Shown one piece after another: positions 25,749 to 38,898 of a stretch of DNA of 64,000 bases. The stretch covers positions 184,852 to 248,851 of the forward strand of contig NZ_QLMH01000004.1 of the NCBI RefSeq assembly GCF_003259935.1, in the 5' to 3' direction. The position numbers and the translations under genes were made by a program. The DNA comes from Paranoxybacillus vitaminiphilus (GTDB taxonomy: Bacteria > Bacillota > Bacilli > Bacillales > Anoxybacillaceae). Numbering within the stretch: the first letter of the stretch is position 1; every line of letters begins with the position of its first letter. The notes below the pieces were generated by a model. That model was not told where the DNA came from and made no database searches. It saw only the letters and a program-made list of their open reading frames with translations.

Positions 25749-27078
25749 TTACACTCCCCCCTCTGTTTCGTTCTTCGTTCTCTTTAAAAACAATTTTCCG
25801 CCATGTTCCGGCATATAAACAAAACCATGCAGGTTCCAATACAACAATTTTGTCTCTTTGCGAGTCTCTAATTAATTCATATCCTAAAGCAATATCATAA
25901 ACTAGCTCTTTTTGAAATCCTTTCATGTTTTGCAATTGCTCAATAACCTCTCGTCCGGATGGCAATTGAACTGAAACGCTGGTCCGGTCAGCGATTTCAA
26001 GCCTGAAAATTGGACGGTAATATTTAATGATTTCGCTGTCTCCCCATTCTTGCACAACTTCGGACATACCAAATCGATTAAATACGGGATAGCTATTTGT
26101 CACTAAACGAAAAATAACTTTTCGTTCTTCCTCATCCCATTCCGCAAAATGATACGTATCTGTCCAGCCACCATGTTCATTAACAAAATCAATGCTTTTC
26201 TGAATTAAAAAAGGATCTTTCTCCTTTATCACTGTTCTTTGTGCAGCTGGATTGACATATGATAATATCTTTTGCGTAGCATTAACGTTCATGAGACTGG
26301 ACCCATCCGTATATTCTTCACCATATGTTAATAAATCTCGCTTTACAAAGCTTGGATTACTAAAAAGCGCATCTTTAAATTTATCAGGGTCCAATTCATC
26401 CGTGTAATATTGCAAGCGGTTCATCGTAATAGGCCCTTCAGGAATAAATAAAGATTTTGTTGCATTGATATTATAAACAAAATAACGTGGATATTTTTCG
26501 GCTTGATAATAGTATGTGTTTTGAATTTCTTGAAGTGAGAAGTTGTTGACCGTTGTTTTATAAATTTTACGGTCCTTCATACATACAAAGTAAACAATTG
26601 CTTCCTCTTCTTTATCTACAGGAATGACAATTCGATCAAAACTGACCCCTTCAATGTCATCATCCTCGATTTTAAAAATATAACGATACATTTCAATTGG
26701 AAAATCATCGGGGTAAATGATTTCAATTTTTTCCTTTCCATGAAGAAAAGATAAAAAATCTTTCTTTGAAACGGTTAACGAGATATTTTCAAATTCATCA
26801 AACGACCACTTTTTCACTTGCTTCATCAATTTATTCATTTCCGTTTCCTGGACAATTCCATAGTGCTTTCTATCTTTATGAATCAATATTTTGGAAGGAC
26901 GAATAATAATGCCTGCATCAACTTGAGCATTACTCACTGATACATTTTGAATATAATCTGAGTCAGCATTCTCGATAAAATCATACTTCGGTTGATATGT
27001 CCATAATGCCCCTGTTAAAACAATGCTGGTCAATACCAAAACGGTCAAAATAATTGTTTTTATTTTTTCATATGTCAT
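25735..27078 (-). CDS. walH: WalH (YycH), two-component accessory regulator
   Basis: 447 residues from the ATG at 27078, with GAGG nine bases upstream; the longer frame reaches into walK. The start overlaps the walK stop by 11 bp, implying coupled translation. N-terminal transmembrane helix (about 6-28), then a three-domain extracytoplasmic YycH fold. It interacts with WalI and WalK to restrain or adjust kinase output. Length is close to B. subtilis YycH. Confidence 0.92.
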   Translation of the reverse strand: MTYEKIKTIILTVLVLTSIVLTGALWTYQPKYDFIENADSDYIQNVSVSNAQVDAGIIIRPSKILIHKDRKHYGIVQETEMNKLMKQVKKWSFDEFENISLTVSKKDFLSFLHGKEKIEIIYPDDFPIEMYRYIFKIEDDDIEGVSFDRIVIPVDKEEEAIVYFVCMKDRKIYKTTVNNFSLQEIQNTYYYQAEKYPRYFVYNINATKSLFIPEGPITMNRLQYYTDELDPDKFKDALFSNPSFVKRDLLTYGEEYTDGSSLMNVNATQKILSYVNPAAQRTVIKEKDPFLIQKSIDFVNEHGGWTDTYHFAEWDEEERKVIFRLVTNSYPVFNRFGMSEVVQEWGDSEIIKYYRPIFRLEIADRTSVSVQLPSGREVIEQLQNMKGFQKELVYDIALGYELIRDSQRDKIVVLEPAWFCLYAGTWRKIVFKENEERNRGGSVIGLE

Positions 27079-28903
27079 TCCATTCATCCTCTTGAATACG
27101 ATCAAGCGGTAAAGTAAAGAAAATGGTTGTGCCTTTGTTTTCTCGGCTTTCCGCCCAAATTTCACCGCCATGGGCGACAACAACCTCCTTTGCGATTGCC
27201 AAACCTAATCCTGTTCCACCAAGCTTTCTTGAGCGCGCTTTGTCTACGCGATAAAATCGTTCAAAAATCTTTGAAAGATCTGCTTTTGGAATTCCAACTC
27301 CTTCATCGCTTACACTAACTTCAATATGATTGCTTAACTCTTTTACACGAAACGTAATCTTACCGCCTTGAGGCGAATATTTTAACGCATTGGAGGTAAT
27401 ATTATCGAGCACTTGTGTAATTTTATCTTCGTCAATTTCAATGAATATCGCCTCGTCAGGTATTTTGCGAACAAACTGAACATTTTCTTGCTTTGTTAAT
27501 TCAAAGCGATCAATAATTTTATGAAAATAGCGTGAAAAGTTCACCCATGATGTATTTAGCTTATAATCTTTACTGTCCAGCTTTGAAAGCTGCAATAAAT
27601 CGTTGACTAAACGAATCATTCGTTCTGTTTCTGTCTGCGCTACTTCAATAAACCGCGGGGCAATTTCTTCATCTTTCCATGCTCCGTCAGCAAGCGCTTC
27701 TAAATAACTTTTCATCGTTGTTAAAGGTGTTCTCAGCTCATGCGAAACGTTCGCCACAAATTCTCTTCTCTCTTGGTCAATTTTTTCATGCTCAGTAATG
27801 TCATGTAGCACGACAATTAATCCGTTTATAAACCCTGTTTCCTTTTGAATAACAGATAAAGAAGCACGTAAAATATAAAGTTCATTATCCGTACTAAAAT
27901 CTAAAATTAAAGAATCCCGTTCTTCTACTAAAGTTTCAAACGTATATTGTTCGTTTAAGCCCAATACATCAATAATCGAGCTGGAAAGAACTGTTTCACG
28001 TGAAACATTTAATATATTAAGCGCTGCATCGTTGATTAAAATAATTCTGCCTTTTCTATCAGTTGCAATCACTCCATCGGTCATATGCGTCAAAACAGAG
28101 GCCAGCTTTCGCCGTTCTCCTTCTGTTGTCGCCTGAGCTTCCTGCAATCTTTTTGTTAAGTTGTTAAATGTTATTGCCAGCTGTCCAATCTCATCATAAC
28201 CATATACTTTTACTTTTCGTGAAAAATTCCCCTTTGTCATCGCGAGCGCTTGTTTTCTCATGTCAGAAATGGGCCGCGTAATTGTTCGCGCCAATAAAAT
28301 GCCTAACAAAGCTGTAATAGCCAGAGCGATCCCCGTTCCTGTTGCTAAAATCATATTAATTTGTTTCATTTGTGAAAAGACATTTTCCATCGAAGCGATC
28401 ACGTAAATCGCTCCTTTTATTTCTCCATCCGATTTAATCGGTGTCGAAGAAATGTACATTCGATGTCTCGTGTTGGGATCTACTAACGGCTTGTCCACTT
28501 CCACTGTTTCACCAGCTACTAATGTTCGCTTGACAAATATTTCAGTTGTCCTTTTGCCGACAATATTTTGTTTATATGGATTTGATGTTCCTAATACTTT
28601 ACTTTTATGATCAATCACTCTGACTTCGGAAATGTCCTGCGAGACAAAATCTTGCAACAGAAGTCGAATATCTTCTTCCAGCGTCGGGCTATTCTTATCC
28701 CGCTCTTTATTCATTGCTTGCTCTACATTGTATGCAAGTAGTGTCACACGCTCATTTAAAGAGTTTTTAAAATTATTAATAAGCTGCTCTTCCAATTGTC
28801 TGACAAAGTACACACCGATAATTTGCATCGCAACAAGAATTAAAAGAACATAAATGAGAACAAACTTAAAATGAATTGAACGAAATGGTCCAACTTTTTT
28901 CAT
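27068..28903 (-). CDS. walK: Essential cell-wall sensor histidine kinase WalK
   Basis: 611 residues. First transmembrane helix about 12-32, extracytoplasmic Cache-like domain to ~182, second helix ~184-204, HAMP (to ~258), PAS (~265-375), HisKA with His388 in FVANVSHELRTPLTT, then HATPase (VLDNITSNALKYSP, DEGVGIPK, GTGLGLAI). It phosphorylates WalR to control autolysins and wall synthesis. A perfect parS site lies within the gene at codons ~299-304 (NVSRET). Nine bp separate it from walR. Confidence 0.97.
   Translation of the reverse strand: MKKVGPFRSIHFKFVLIYVLLILVAMQIIGVYFVRQLEEQLINNFKNSLNERVTLLAYNVEQAMNKERDKNSPTLEEDIRLLLQDFVSQDISEVRVIDHKSKVLGTSNPYKQNIVGKRTTEIFVKRTLVAGETVEVDKPLVDPNTRHRMYISSTPIKSDGEIKGAIYVIASMENVFSQMKQINMILATGTGIALAITALLGILLARTITRPISDMRKQALAMTKGNFSRKVKVYGYDEIGQLAITFNNLTKRLQEAQATTEGERRKLASVLTHMTDGVIATDRKGRIILINDAALNILNVSRETVLSSSIIDVLGLNEQYTFETLVEERDSLILDFSTDNELYILRASLSVIQKETGFINGLIVVLHDITEHEKIDQERREFVANVSHELRTPLTTMKSYLEALADGAWKDEEIAPRFIEVAQTETERMIRLVNDLLQLSKLDSKDYKLNTSWVNFSRYFHKIIDRFELTKQENVQFVRKIPDEAIFIEIDEDKITQVLDNITSNALKYSPQGGKITFRVKELSNHIEVSVSDEGVGIPKADLSKIFERFYRVDKARSRKLGGTGLGLAIAKEVVVAHGGEIWAESRENKGTTIFFTLPLDRIQEDEWNDI
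27992..28007. promoter_or_regulatory. parS site inside walK
   Basis: Exact 16-bp palindrome TGTTTCACGTGAAACA, the Spo0J/ParB loading sequence. It encodes NVSRET in WalK, so protein and DNA constraints coincide. To my recollection B. subtilis also has a parS in yycG (walK). Confidence 0.95.
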
Positions 28904-28912
28904 TTTCTTCCT

Positions 28913-29623
28913 TTACTCCTGTTCTGGATTGCGCAAATAATATCCTACTCCCCGGCGCGTTACAATCCATGTCGGATGGGATGGGTTATCCTCAATTTTT
29001 TCCCGCAAACGGCGCACTGTGACGTCAACTGTCCGCACATCTCCATAGTAATCGTATCCCCATACCGTTTGCAGCAAATGTTCACGCGTCATAACTTGAC
29101 CAATATGTTTGGCGAGATAATGAAGCAATTCAAACTCGCGATGAGTCAGTTCAATTTTTTCTCCGCGCTTAGATACGATGTAAGCATCCGGATGAATAAT
29201 GAGAGAGCCTATGACAATTTCGCCTGTATCATTGTTCCCGTCAAGAACATTTGCAATTTGTTGATGACGGCGCAAGTTTGCTTTTACACGAGCAAGCAAT
29301 TCCCTTGTACTGAATGGCTTTGTCACATAATCATCCGCACCTAATTCTAAACCAAGGACCTTATCAATCTCTGAATCTTTAGCGGTTAACATAATAATCG
29401 GCATATCATACTTTTTTCTTACTTCTCTGCATACTTCCATTCCATCTTTTTGTGGAAGCATAATGTCTAACAGAATAAGGTCAGGTACAAGTTCTTCTAC
29501 TTTTTGCAATGCTTCCACTCCATCATAAGCACAAACGACTTCATACCCTTCTTTTTTTAAATTAAATTGTAAAATATCCGCAATCGGTTTTTCATCATCG
29601 ACAACAAGAATCCTCTTTTTCAT
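28913..29623 (-). CDS. walR: Essential cell-wall response regulator WalR (OmpR family)
   Basis: 236 residues: receiver domain with DD at 9-10, phospho-acceptor Asp53 ([13 protein letters not shown]) and [27 protein letters not shown]-terminal winged helix ending [28 protein letters not shown]. It is activated by WalK and governs autolysin and wall-metabolism genes; essential in bacilli. First gene of walR-walK-walH-walI-walJ. A short dyad, CACATC-T-GATGTG (29664-29676), lies in its leader. Confidence 0.98.
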   Translation of the reverse strand: MKKRILVVDDEKPIADILQFNLKKEGYEVVCAYDGVEALQKVEELVPDLILLDIMLPQKDGMEVCREVRKKYDMPIIMLTAKDSEIDKVLGLELGADDYVTKPFSTRELLARVKANLRRHQQIANVLDGNNDTGEIVIGSLIIHPDAYIVSKRGEKIELTHREFELLHYLAKHIGQVMTREHLLQTVWGYDYYGDVRTVDVTVRRLREKIEDNPSHPTWIVTRRGVGYYLRNPEQE

Positions 29624-29771
29624 CGTGATTCACATCCCTTCTCTTCTTCTCATTTCTATTAATCACATCTGATGTGCTAGACGATTTTTTAAAGATAAGT
29701 ACATTTATAATTTACCACGTTACATAACCTAATTCACTTATTAACCATTACCAATATTAGGATAAATAAAA

Positions 29772-29803
29772 AAAGCATAGACACATTCGTGTATCTATGC
29801 TTT
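29772..29803 (-). terminator. Terminator after tRNA-Phe
   Basis: On the - strand AAAGCATAGATACAC and GTGTCTATGCTTT pair with one mismatch around a 4-base loop and are followed by TTTTATTT. It separates the purA-tRNA region from walR. Confidence 0.85.
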
Positions 29804-29813
29804 GCATAAAAAG

Positions 29814-29886
29814 TGGCTCGGGACGGAATCGAACCGCCGACACAAGGATTTTCAGTCCTTTGCTCTACCGACTGAGCTACCGAGCC
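29814..29886 (-). tRNA. tRNA-Phe (GAA)
   Basis: 73 nt, a complete cloverleaf on the - strand: acceptor GGCTCGG/CCGAGCC, D arm GCTC ... GAGC, anticodon stem AAGGA/TCCTT with loop CTGAAAA (anticodon GAA at 29851-29853), T arm with GGTTCGATTCC. The 3' CCA is not encoded. B. subtilis has a small tRNA group (trnY) between purA and walR; only tRNA-Phe is found here. Confidence 0.97.
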
Positions 29887-30006
29887 ATGTTATTTTAATG
29901 ACATCTCTTATGTTAACATATGAATGTTGATTTTGACAAGTGTTTTCTAAAAATATTTTCTTTATAAAACATTGATTCTTGTTTTAATGCCGTTATTCAT
30001 TGTAAC

Positions 30007-30059
30007 AAAGAGGCTGTCTCAAAAGCCAAAGGTCAGACCCTTATGAGACAGCCTCTTCT
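30007..30059. repeat. Dispersed palindromic repeat, short copy (after purA)
   Basis: AAAGAGGCTGTCTCA and TGAGACAGCCTCTT pair perfectly; inside is only AAAGCCAAAGGTCAGACCCTTA, so the A/T core has been lost. The arms match the 43.7 kb copy. It acts as the likely purA terminator. Confidence 0.8.
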
Positions 30060-30073
30060 TGTTCTGCCTATTA

Positions 30074-31474
<1,401 letters not shown>

Positions 31475-31503
31475 TCAATATTTTATTCGTATTAATAGAA
31501 ATT

Positions 31504-31553
31504 AAAAAAATTCCCTCCTAAAATGCTGAAGAAGGGTTATGCACCAGGAGGGA
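31504..31553 (-). terminator. Terminator overlapping the dnaC stop
   Basis: TCCCTCC and GGAGGGA (31512-31518, 31547-31553) pair across the dnaC stop and are followed on the - strand by AATTTTTTTAAT. Confidence 0.6.
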
Positions 31554-32901
31554 TATTCGCATCATCAAAACGGCGCTCTAAATTAACGAATTTATTGTAC
31601 TCTTTAATAAATGCCAATTGCACTGTTCCAACCGGGCCATTCCGCTGCTTCGCAATAATAATTTCAATAATGTTCTTATTTTCTGAGTCTTTATCATAGT
31701 AATCATCGCGATATAAAAACGCGACAATATCAGCGTCTTGTTCAATGCTTCCCGATTCACGAATATCGGACATCATTGGCCGCTTATCCTGCCGCTGTTC
31801 GACGCTGCGGGATAGCTGCGATAGAGCGATAACCGGAACTTCTAATTCGCGGGCAAGCGCCTTTAAGGAGCGGGAAATTTCCGATACCTCCTGCTGACGG
31901 TTTTCACGATTTCTGCCGCTGCCTTGAATCAATTGCAAATAATCGATCAATACCATTCCTAACCCGCTTTCTTGCTTTAAGCGGCGACATTTTGCACGAA
32001 TTTCACTGACACGAATACCTGGAGTATCGTCGATATAAATTCCCGCATTCGATAAGCTCCCCATTGCCATTGTTAACTTCCCCCAATCCTCTGGGGTCAG
32101 TTTGCCTGTACGTAAATTTTGCGCATTAATGTTTCCTTCCGCGCATAACATCCTCATTACAAGCTGCTGGGCACTCATTTCTAAACTGAAAATCGCTACA
32201 TTTTCATTCGTTTTTGTCGCCACATTTTGAGCAATATTGAGGGCAAATGCTGTTTTTCCAACAGAAGGACGGGCAGCGACAATAATTAAATCACTGCGCT
32301 GAAATCCTGCTGTCATTCGATCAAGTTCAATAAAACCGGTTGGAATTCCAGTAACTTCCCCTTTGCGATTATGAAGCATTTCAATATTATCGTACGTTTG
32401 AACAAGAATATCTTTTATATTTTGGAAACCCCCTGTATTTTTCCGTTGGGAAACTTCCATAATTTTCTTTTCCGCTTCATTTAGAAGGTCATTGACTTCA
32501 TCTTCTCTTGTATATCCTTCTTGAGCGATCGAGGTGGCTGTACGAATTAACCGGCGCAAAATCGATTTTTCTTCCACAATGCGTGCATAGTATTCCACGT
32601 TAGCCGCTGTTGGGACAGAGTTAGCCAATTCGCTTAAATACGAAACGCCGCCAACCTCTTCTAACATTTTCGCATCCGCTAACTCTGCTGTTACTGTTAC
32701 TAAATCAACAGGTTCTCCTTTGTCGGCCACTTTCAGCATCGCATGAAAAATCTTCTGATGGGAAGCGCGGTAAAAATCTTCTGGAACAAGAACTTCAGAA
32801 GCTAACGTTAACGCAGCTGAATCGAGAAAAATCGCTCCTAATACGGCCTGTTCTGCTTCGATATTTTGCGGTGGAATACGGTCAGCAAATAAATCACTCA
32901 T
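31537..32901 (-). CDS. dnaC: Replicative DNA helicase (DnaB family; DnaC in Bacillus)
   Basis: 454 residues from the ATG at 32901 (AAGGTGA upstream), the same length as B. subtilis DnaC. N-terminal primase-binding domain starting LFADRIPPQNIEAEQAVLGAIF, then RecA-fold motor with Walker A VAARPSVGKTAFALN, Walker B GMVLIDYLQLI and arginine-finger region ESGSIEQDADIV. Hexameric 5'-3' helicase loaded at oriC by DnaA, DnaD, DnaB and DnaI. Lies after rplI as in B. subtilis. Confidence 0.97.
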   Translation of the reverse strand: MSDLFADRIPPQNIEAEQAVLGAIFLDSAALTLASEVLVPEDFYRASHQKIFHAMLKVADKGEPVDLVTVTAELADAKMLEEVGGVSYLSELANSVPTAANVEYYARIVEEKSILRRLIRTATSIAQEGYTREDEVNDLLNEAEKKIMEVSQRKNTGGFQNIKDILVQTYDNIEMLHNRKGEVTGIPTGFIELDRMTAGFQRSDLIIVAARPSVGKTAFALNIAQNVATKTNENVAIFSLEMSAQQLVMRMLCAEGNINAQNLRTGKLTPEDWGKLTMAMGSLSNAGIYIDDTPGIRVSEIRAKCRRLKQESGLGMVLIDYLQLIQGSGRNRENRQQEVSEISRSLKALARELEVPVIALSQLSRSVEQRQDKRPMMSDIRESGSIEQDADIVAFLYRDDYYDKDSENKNIIEIIIAKQRNGPVGTVQLAFIKEYNKFVNLERRFDDANIPPGA

Positions 32902-32948
32902 CCTTTTCACCTTCCTTTCCTCTTATTCCCGCGAACTGATTAACAATA

Positions 32949-33000
32949 AGAAAAATGTGATTATTATGAAGAAAACCATCTTCATAAAATCACATTTTTA
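32949..33000 (-). terminator. Terminator after rplI
   Basis: AAAAATGTGATT and AATCACATTTTT, with inner ATGAAGA/TCTTCAT, form a long imperfect stem with A/T ends; bidirectional in form. Confidence 0.75.
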
Positions 33001-33009
33001 TCAATTTAA

Positions 33010-35429
<2,420 letters not shown>

Positions 35430-35466
35430 TAATGTCAGCTCCTAAGTTACAAGTAGTATAAAATAC

Positions 35467-36399
35467 TTATTTATTAATATGCTTCCTCAATTCAAATCCT
35501 AAATCAATTATACCTAAGATTGCGATAAGATAAAGCAAAAATGGAACCATGAAAGAAATAATCGTAAAAACGCCTGCTATTCCTCTCGCTAAACCTTTTT
35601 GATGACTAACGTAATGGATAAATGAAAAACCTTGAATGATCATTAAAATTTGCAGTAAATAATAAATATTCAGTATGGCTATATAAACAAACGTTCCTTT
35701 TTCTATTGGGAAAAAGGTTGCAAGGACGACTAGCAAATAGTACCATAAAAGACTTTTAGGAAAGACGATATGACGAAAAGGCGGCCAAGCCCCCACATTT
35801 ATTCTTAAGCGTTTTAATATTGGCATCGAGATTAAAATCGTTACATAAGATAAAACAGATGCGGCTATAACGAAAAAAGTTGGAATGATATAGCTGAGCA
35901 ACTCCAGTCCTTCATTAAAGCGCTCCACAAGTTCTTTTGGCGGCTGATTTCCCGTTGCTTCCATAAACTTAAAAGCATGATGAAAAGCATTTCTCAATAA
36001 TGATATCGCTTCTTTGATTACATCAAACTGCAAAAATACAACAGAAATAATGTAATCAATAATCATCCCAACTAAAAAGGCAATCGTTCCTGCCAATAAA
36101 ATCATATAATGATTTTTCATTTTAGACAAAAGCGAACCAATGACAATTCCGCTCATTCCAAACATAAGTGCAACAGGCATAGAAAGTATGGAACCAATGA
36201 CTGAAGAGATGATTAACGATACGAAAAGTAATAATAACCCATTTCTAATCCCGTGCCTGATAGTAAAAATGATAAAAGGAAGGGATAAAAATAAAGCGGC
36301 AACCGCTCCTAATAAAGGAATATTGAGAGAAACGAAAAACAAAACAAGAAAAATCGCCAGTTGAATAGCACCTTCTGTAAGAACATATGTATTTTTCAC
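35467..36399 (-). CDS. yybS: YybS-family membrane protein (DUF2232)
   Basis: 310 residues, GTG start with AAGGAGG upstream. About eight hydrophobic helices in an S-component-like arrangement (DUF2232). Located between rpsR and gdpP exactly as yybS in B. subtilis. Function unknown; the fold recalls small-molecule uptake components but I see nothing that decides it. Confidence 0.88.
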   Translation of the reverse strand: MKNTYVLTEGAIQLAIFLVLFFVSLNIPLLGAVAALFLSLPFIIFTIRHGIRNGLLLLFVSLIISSVIGSILSMPVALMFGMSGIVIGSLLSKMKNHYMILLAGTIAFLVGMIIDYIISVVFLQFDVIKEAISLLRNAFHHAFKFMEATGNQPPKELVERFNEGLELLSYIIPTFFVIAASVLSYVTILISMPILKRLRINVGAWPPFRHIVFPKSLLWYYLLVVLATFFPIEKGTFVYIAILNIYYLLQILMIIQGFSFIHYVSHQKGLARGIAGVFTIISFMVPFLLYLIAILGIIDLGFELRKHINK

Positions 36400-36470
36400 T
36401 TGTCCCCCTCCTTAAAATCGTGAATCATTACTTTAACTTAGTAAGCATTGCTGATTTAAGAACAAAAAAT

Positions 36471-36503
36471 AAAAAGCAGTAAGGACCCCCCCTACTGCCT
36501 TTT
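36471..36503 (-). terminator. Terminator after rpsR
   Basis: AAAAGGCAGTAGG and CCTTACTGCTTTTT pair on the - strand around a GC-rich loop, ending in a T run. Confidence 0.8.
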
Positions 36504-36508
36504 CATTA

Positions 36509-36742
36509 TTATTCCGCAACGTATGGCAATAATGCCATTTGACGAGCGCGTTTGATTGCAACCGTTAATTTGCGTTGATATTTTGCGCTTGTTCCAGTTA
36601 CACGCCGAGGTAAAATTTTACCGCGTTCAGAAATAAATTTCTTTAATGTTTCAACATCTTTATAGTCGATGTGTGTGATGCCGTTTGCTGTAAAATAGCA
36701 CACTTTACGACGTTTTGCGCGTCCACCTTTACGTGCTGCCAT
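36509..36742 (-). CDS. rpsR: 30S ribosomal protein S18
   Basis: 77 residues, basic N-terminus, with the family signature [40 protein letters not shown]. It forms a heterodimer with S6 on the 30S platform. Third gene of rpsF-ssb-rpsR; GGAGGAAAAAGG upstream. Confidence 0.98.
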   Translation of the reverse strand: MAARKGGRAKRRKVCYFTANGITHIDYKDVETLKKFISERGKILPRRVTGTSAKYQRKLTVAIKRARQMALLPYVAE

Positions 36743-36807
36743 CCCTTTTTCCTCCTTCCTATTTTTTGATCTGCCTTTGGCGTTAAGCGCTCGCTTCCGC
36801 TTTTCTA

Positions 36808-37302
36808 TTAAAACGGTAAGTCGTCATCGGAAATATCGATTGTTTGTCCATCATTGGCAAATGGATCTTCATCGATGCGACTAAATCCTGGATCGTTTGT
36901 GCTGCGTGGGTTCTGATTTGGTCCAAATGGAAACGGATCACCGTAGTAGCCGCCTGCTGTCGTACCACGTTGTTCTGAGCTACTTTTCGGTTCTAAAAAT
37001 TGAACGCTATCAGCCACCACTTCAGTCACATATACTCGTCTTCCGTCTTGACCTTCGTAGCTTCTTGTCTGCAGCCGACCGTCTACTCCCGCTAAACTGC
37101 CTTTCTTTAAGAAGTTGGCAACGTTTTCTGCGGGACGACGCCAAACAACACAGTTAATGAAATCTGCTTCGCGCTCACCTTGTTGATTTGTAAATGTCCG
37201 GTTAACAGCCAGTGTAAACGTGGCAACAGCTACTCCATTTGGAGTATAGCGTAATTCCGGGTCTCTTGTAAGCCTTCCTACAAGAATTACGCGGTTAATC
37301 AT
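36808..37302 (-). CDS. ssb: Single-stranded DNA-binding protein SsbA
   Basis: 164 residues from the ATG at 37302 (AAGGAG eight bases upstream; a GTG three codons before lacks spacing). N-terminal OB fold ([23 protein letters not shown] ... [25 protein letters not shown]), a disordered Gly/Pro/Asn-rich linker and the acidic C-terminal tip DDDLPF that docks replication and repair proteins. Sits between rpsF and rpsR as in most Firmicutes. Confidence 0.97.
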   Translation of the reverse strand: MINRVILVGRLTRDPELRYTPNGVAVATFTLAVNRTFTNQQGEREADFINCVVWRRPAENVANFLKKGSLAGVDGRLQTRSYEGQDGRRVYVTEVVADSVQFLEPKSSSEQRGTTAGGYYGDPFPFGPNQNPRSTNDPGFSRIDEDPFANDGQTIDISDDDLPF

Positions 37303-37327
37303 CAGAACCACTCCTTAAAAAGGGAAA

Positions 37328-37615
37328 TTATTCTTCCTCTTTTACGACGATGTGACGAATAATGTCTTCGCTAATTCTCGCTAAACGGTCAAATTCTTGT
37401 ACCGCTTTAGGCTCAGACACTACGTTCACAATCATGTAGTAACCGTCGCGAAATTTTTCGATTTCATATGCTAAGCGACGTTTACCCCACTCTTTTACGT
37501 TTGTAATTTCCGCGCCATTTTCGGTTAAAACGTTGTTGAAACGCTCAACTAACGCTTTTCTTGCTTCATCGTCCATATTTGGGCGGATGATGTACATGAT
37601 TTCGTATTTTCTCAT
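37328..37615 (-). CDS. rpsF: 30S ribosomal protein S6
   Basis: 95 residues from the ATG at 37615 (AGGAGG eight bases upstream). [26 protein letters not shown] is the family start. Binds S18 and central-domain 16S rRNA. In bacteria the S6:S18 complex can repress its own mRNA by binding a CCG-containing leader hairpin; the leader here has GAGCCGTTGAGACC just before the ribosome-binding site, a candidate for that site. Confidence 0.98.
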   Translation of the reverse strand: MRKYEIMYIIRPNMDDEARKALVERFNNVLTENGAEITNVKEWGKRRLAYEIEKFRDGYYMIVNVVSEPKAVQEFDRLARISEDIIRHIVVKEEE

Positions 37616-37690
37616 CACAGTCACCTCCTTTTGGTCTCAACGGCTCTATAGACAGAGCAAGGAGCAATAAAGCATTACTCACATTTTTTG

Positions 37691-37719
37691 ATTATAACAT
37701 GGTGCAAAGACCGATGCAA
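37691..37719 (-). promoter_or_regulatory. Promoter of the rpsF-ssb-rpsR operon
   Basis: On the - strand TTGCAT (37714-37719), 17-bp spacer, TATAAT (37691-37696), ~75 bp before the rpsF start. Confidence 0.75.
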
Positions 37720-37721
37720 TA

Positions 37722-38822
37722 TTAAACATTGAAGCGGAAATGCATAATATCGCCGTCTTGTACTTCGTAATCCTTTCCTTCCAGGCGCACTTTGCCTGCC
37801 TCGCGCGCCGCCGCCATTGAACCGCAAGCAACTAAATCTTCATAAGAAACGGTTTCAGCACGAATAAAACCGCGCTCAAAGTCCGAATGAATAATCCCTG
37901 CACATTGCGGAGCTTTCATACCTTTACGGAACGTCCAAGCACGTACTTCCTGTTCTCCGGCAGTAAAGTAAGTCGCTAAGCCAAGTAAATTGTAAGCTGC
38001 ACGAATTAATTGATCTAATCCGGATTGTTTAATGCCAAGCTCTTGTAAAAACAGCTCTTTTTCTTCATCATCAAGTTCAACGATTTCCGCTTCGACCTTC
38101 GCACAAATAACAATGACCTCGGCATTGTCATTTTTCGCAAACTCGCGCACTTGCTGCACAAACGGATTGTTGTATGGATCAGCTAAGTCCTCTTCACCGA
38201 CATTCGCCACATATAACATCGGCTTAATCGTTAACAAATGAAGATGCTTAACAACTTTCATTTCTTCTTCCGTAAATTGCAGCGTACGCGCTGCTTTTCC
38301 TGCTTCAAACGTTTCTTTTAAACGGAGAAGAATATCGTATTCAAACATCGCGTCTTTATCTTTTTGCTTGGCCATTTTACCTACGCGATCAATGCGCTTA
38401 TCAACCGTCTCAAGGTCAGCTAAAATAAGCTCTAGATTGATTGTTTCGATATCAGCAATCGGATCTACTTTCCCGGCAACGTGAGTAATATTTTCATCAG
38501 CAAAACAACGTACTACTTGGCAAATCGCATCTACTTGGCGAATATGAGATAAAAACTTATTTCCTAATCCTTCTCCCTTACTTGCGCCTTTTACAATTCC
38601 AGCGATATCCGTAAATTCAAAAACTGTAGGTACTGTTCTTTTTGGTTTTACTATTTCAGTCAATTTTTTTAATCGCTCATCAGGAACTTCAACGATTCCT
38701 ACGTTTGGCTCAATTGTACAGAATGGATAGTTGGCTGATTCAGCTCCTGCTTTCGTTATCGCATTAAATAATGTCGATTTTCCGACGTTAGGAAGACCGA
38801 CAATTCCTGCTGTTAATCCCAT
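37722..38822 (-). CDS. ychF: Redox-regulated ATPase/GTPase YchF (Obg family)
   Basis: 366 residues. G1 motif GLPNVGKSTLFNAI, the G2-G3 region with TVFEFTDIAGIVKGASKGEGLGNKF, an adenine-favouring G4 variant, a coiled-coil arm and a C-terminal TGS domain ending YEVQDGDIMHFRFNV. A ribosome-associated nucleotide hydrolase, often ATP-specific. Followed by rpsF as in B. subtilis (yyaF). Confidence 0.96.
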   Translation of the reverse strand: MGLTAGIVGLPNVGKSTLFNAITKAGAESANYPFCTIEPNVGIVEVPDERLKKLTEIVKPKRTVPTVFEFTDIAGIVKGASKGEGLGNKFLSHIRQVDAICQVVRCFADENITHVAGKVDPIADIETINLELILADLETVDKRIDRVGKMAKQKDKDAMFEYDILLRLKETFEAGKAARTLQFTEEEMKVVKHLHLLTIKPMLYVANVGEEDLADPYNNPFVQQVREFAKNDNAEVIVICAKVEAEIVELDDEEKELFLQELGIKQSGLDQLIRAAYNLLGLATYFTAGEQEVRAWTFRKGMKAPQCAGIIHSDFERGFIRAETVSYEDLVACGSMAAAREAGKVRLEGKDYEVQDGDIMHFRFNV

Positions 38823-38898
38823 TTATTTTCACTCCTCTTTCAAACCGTAAACATCTTTCACAATTATAGGATAGTAGTAAAAGAAATGACAAGCATCT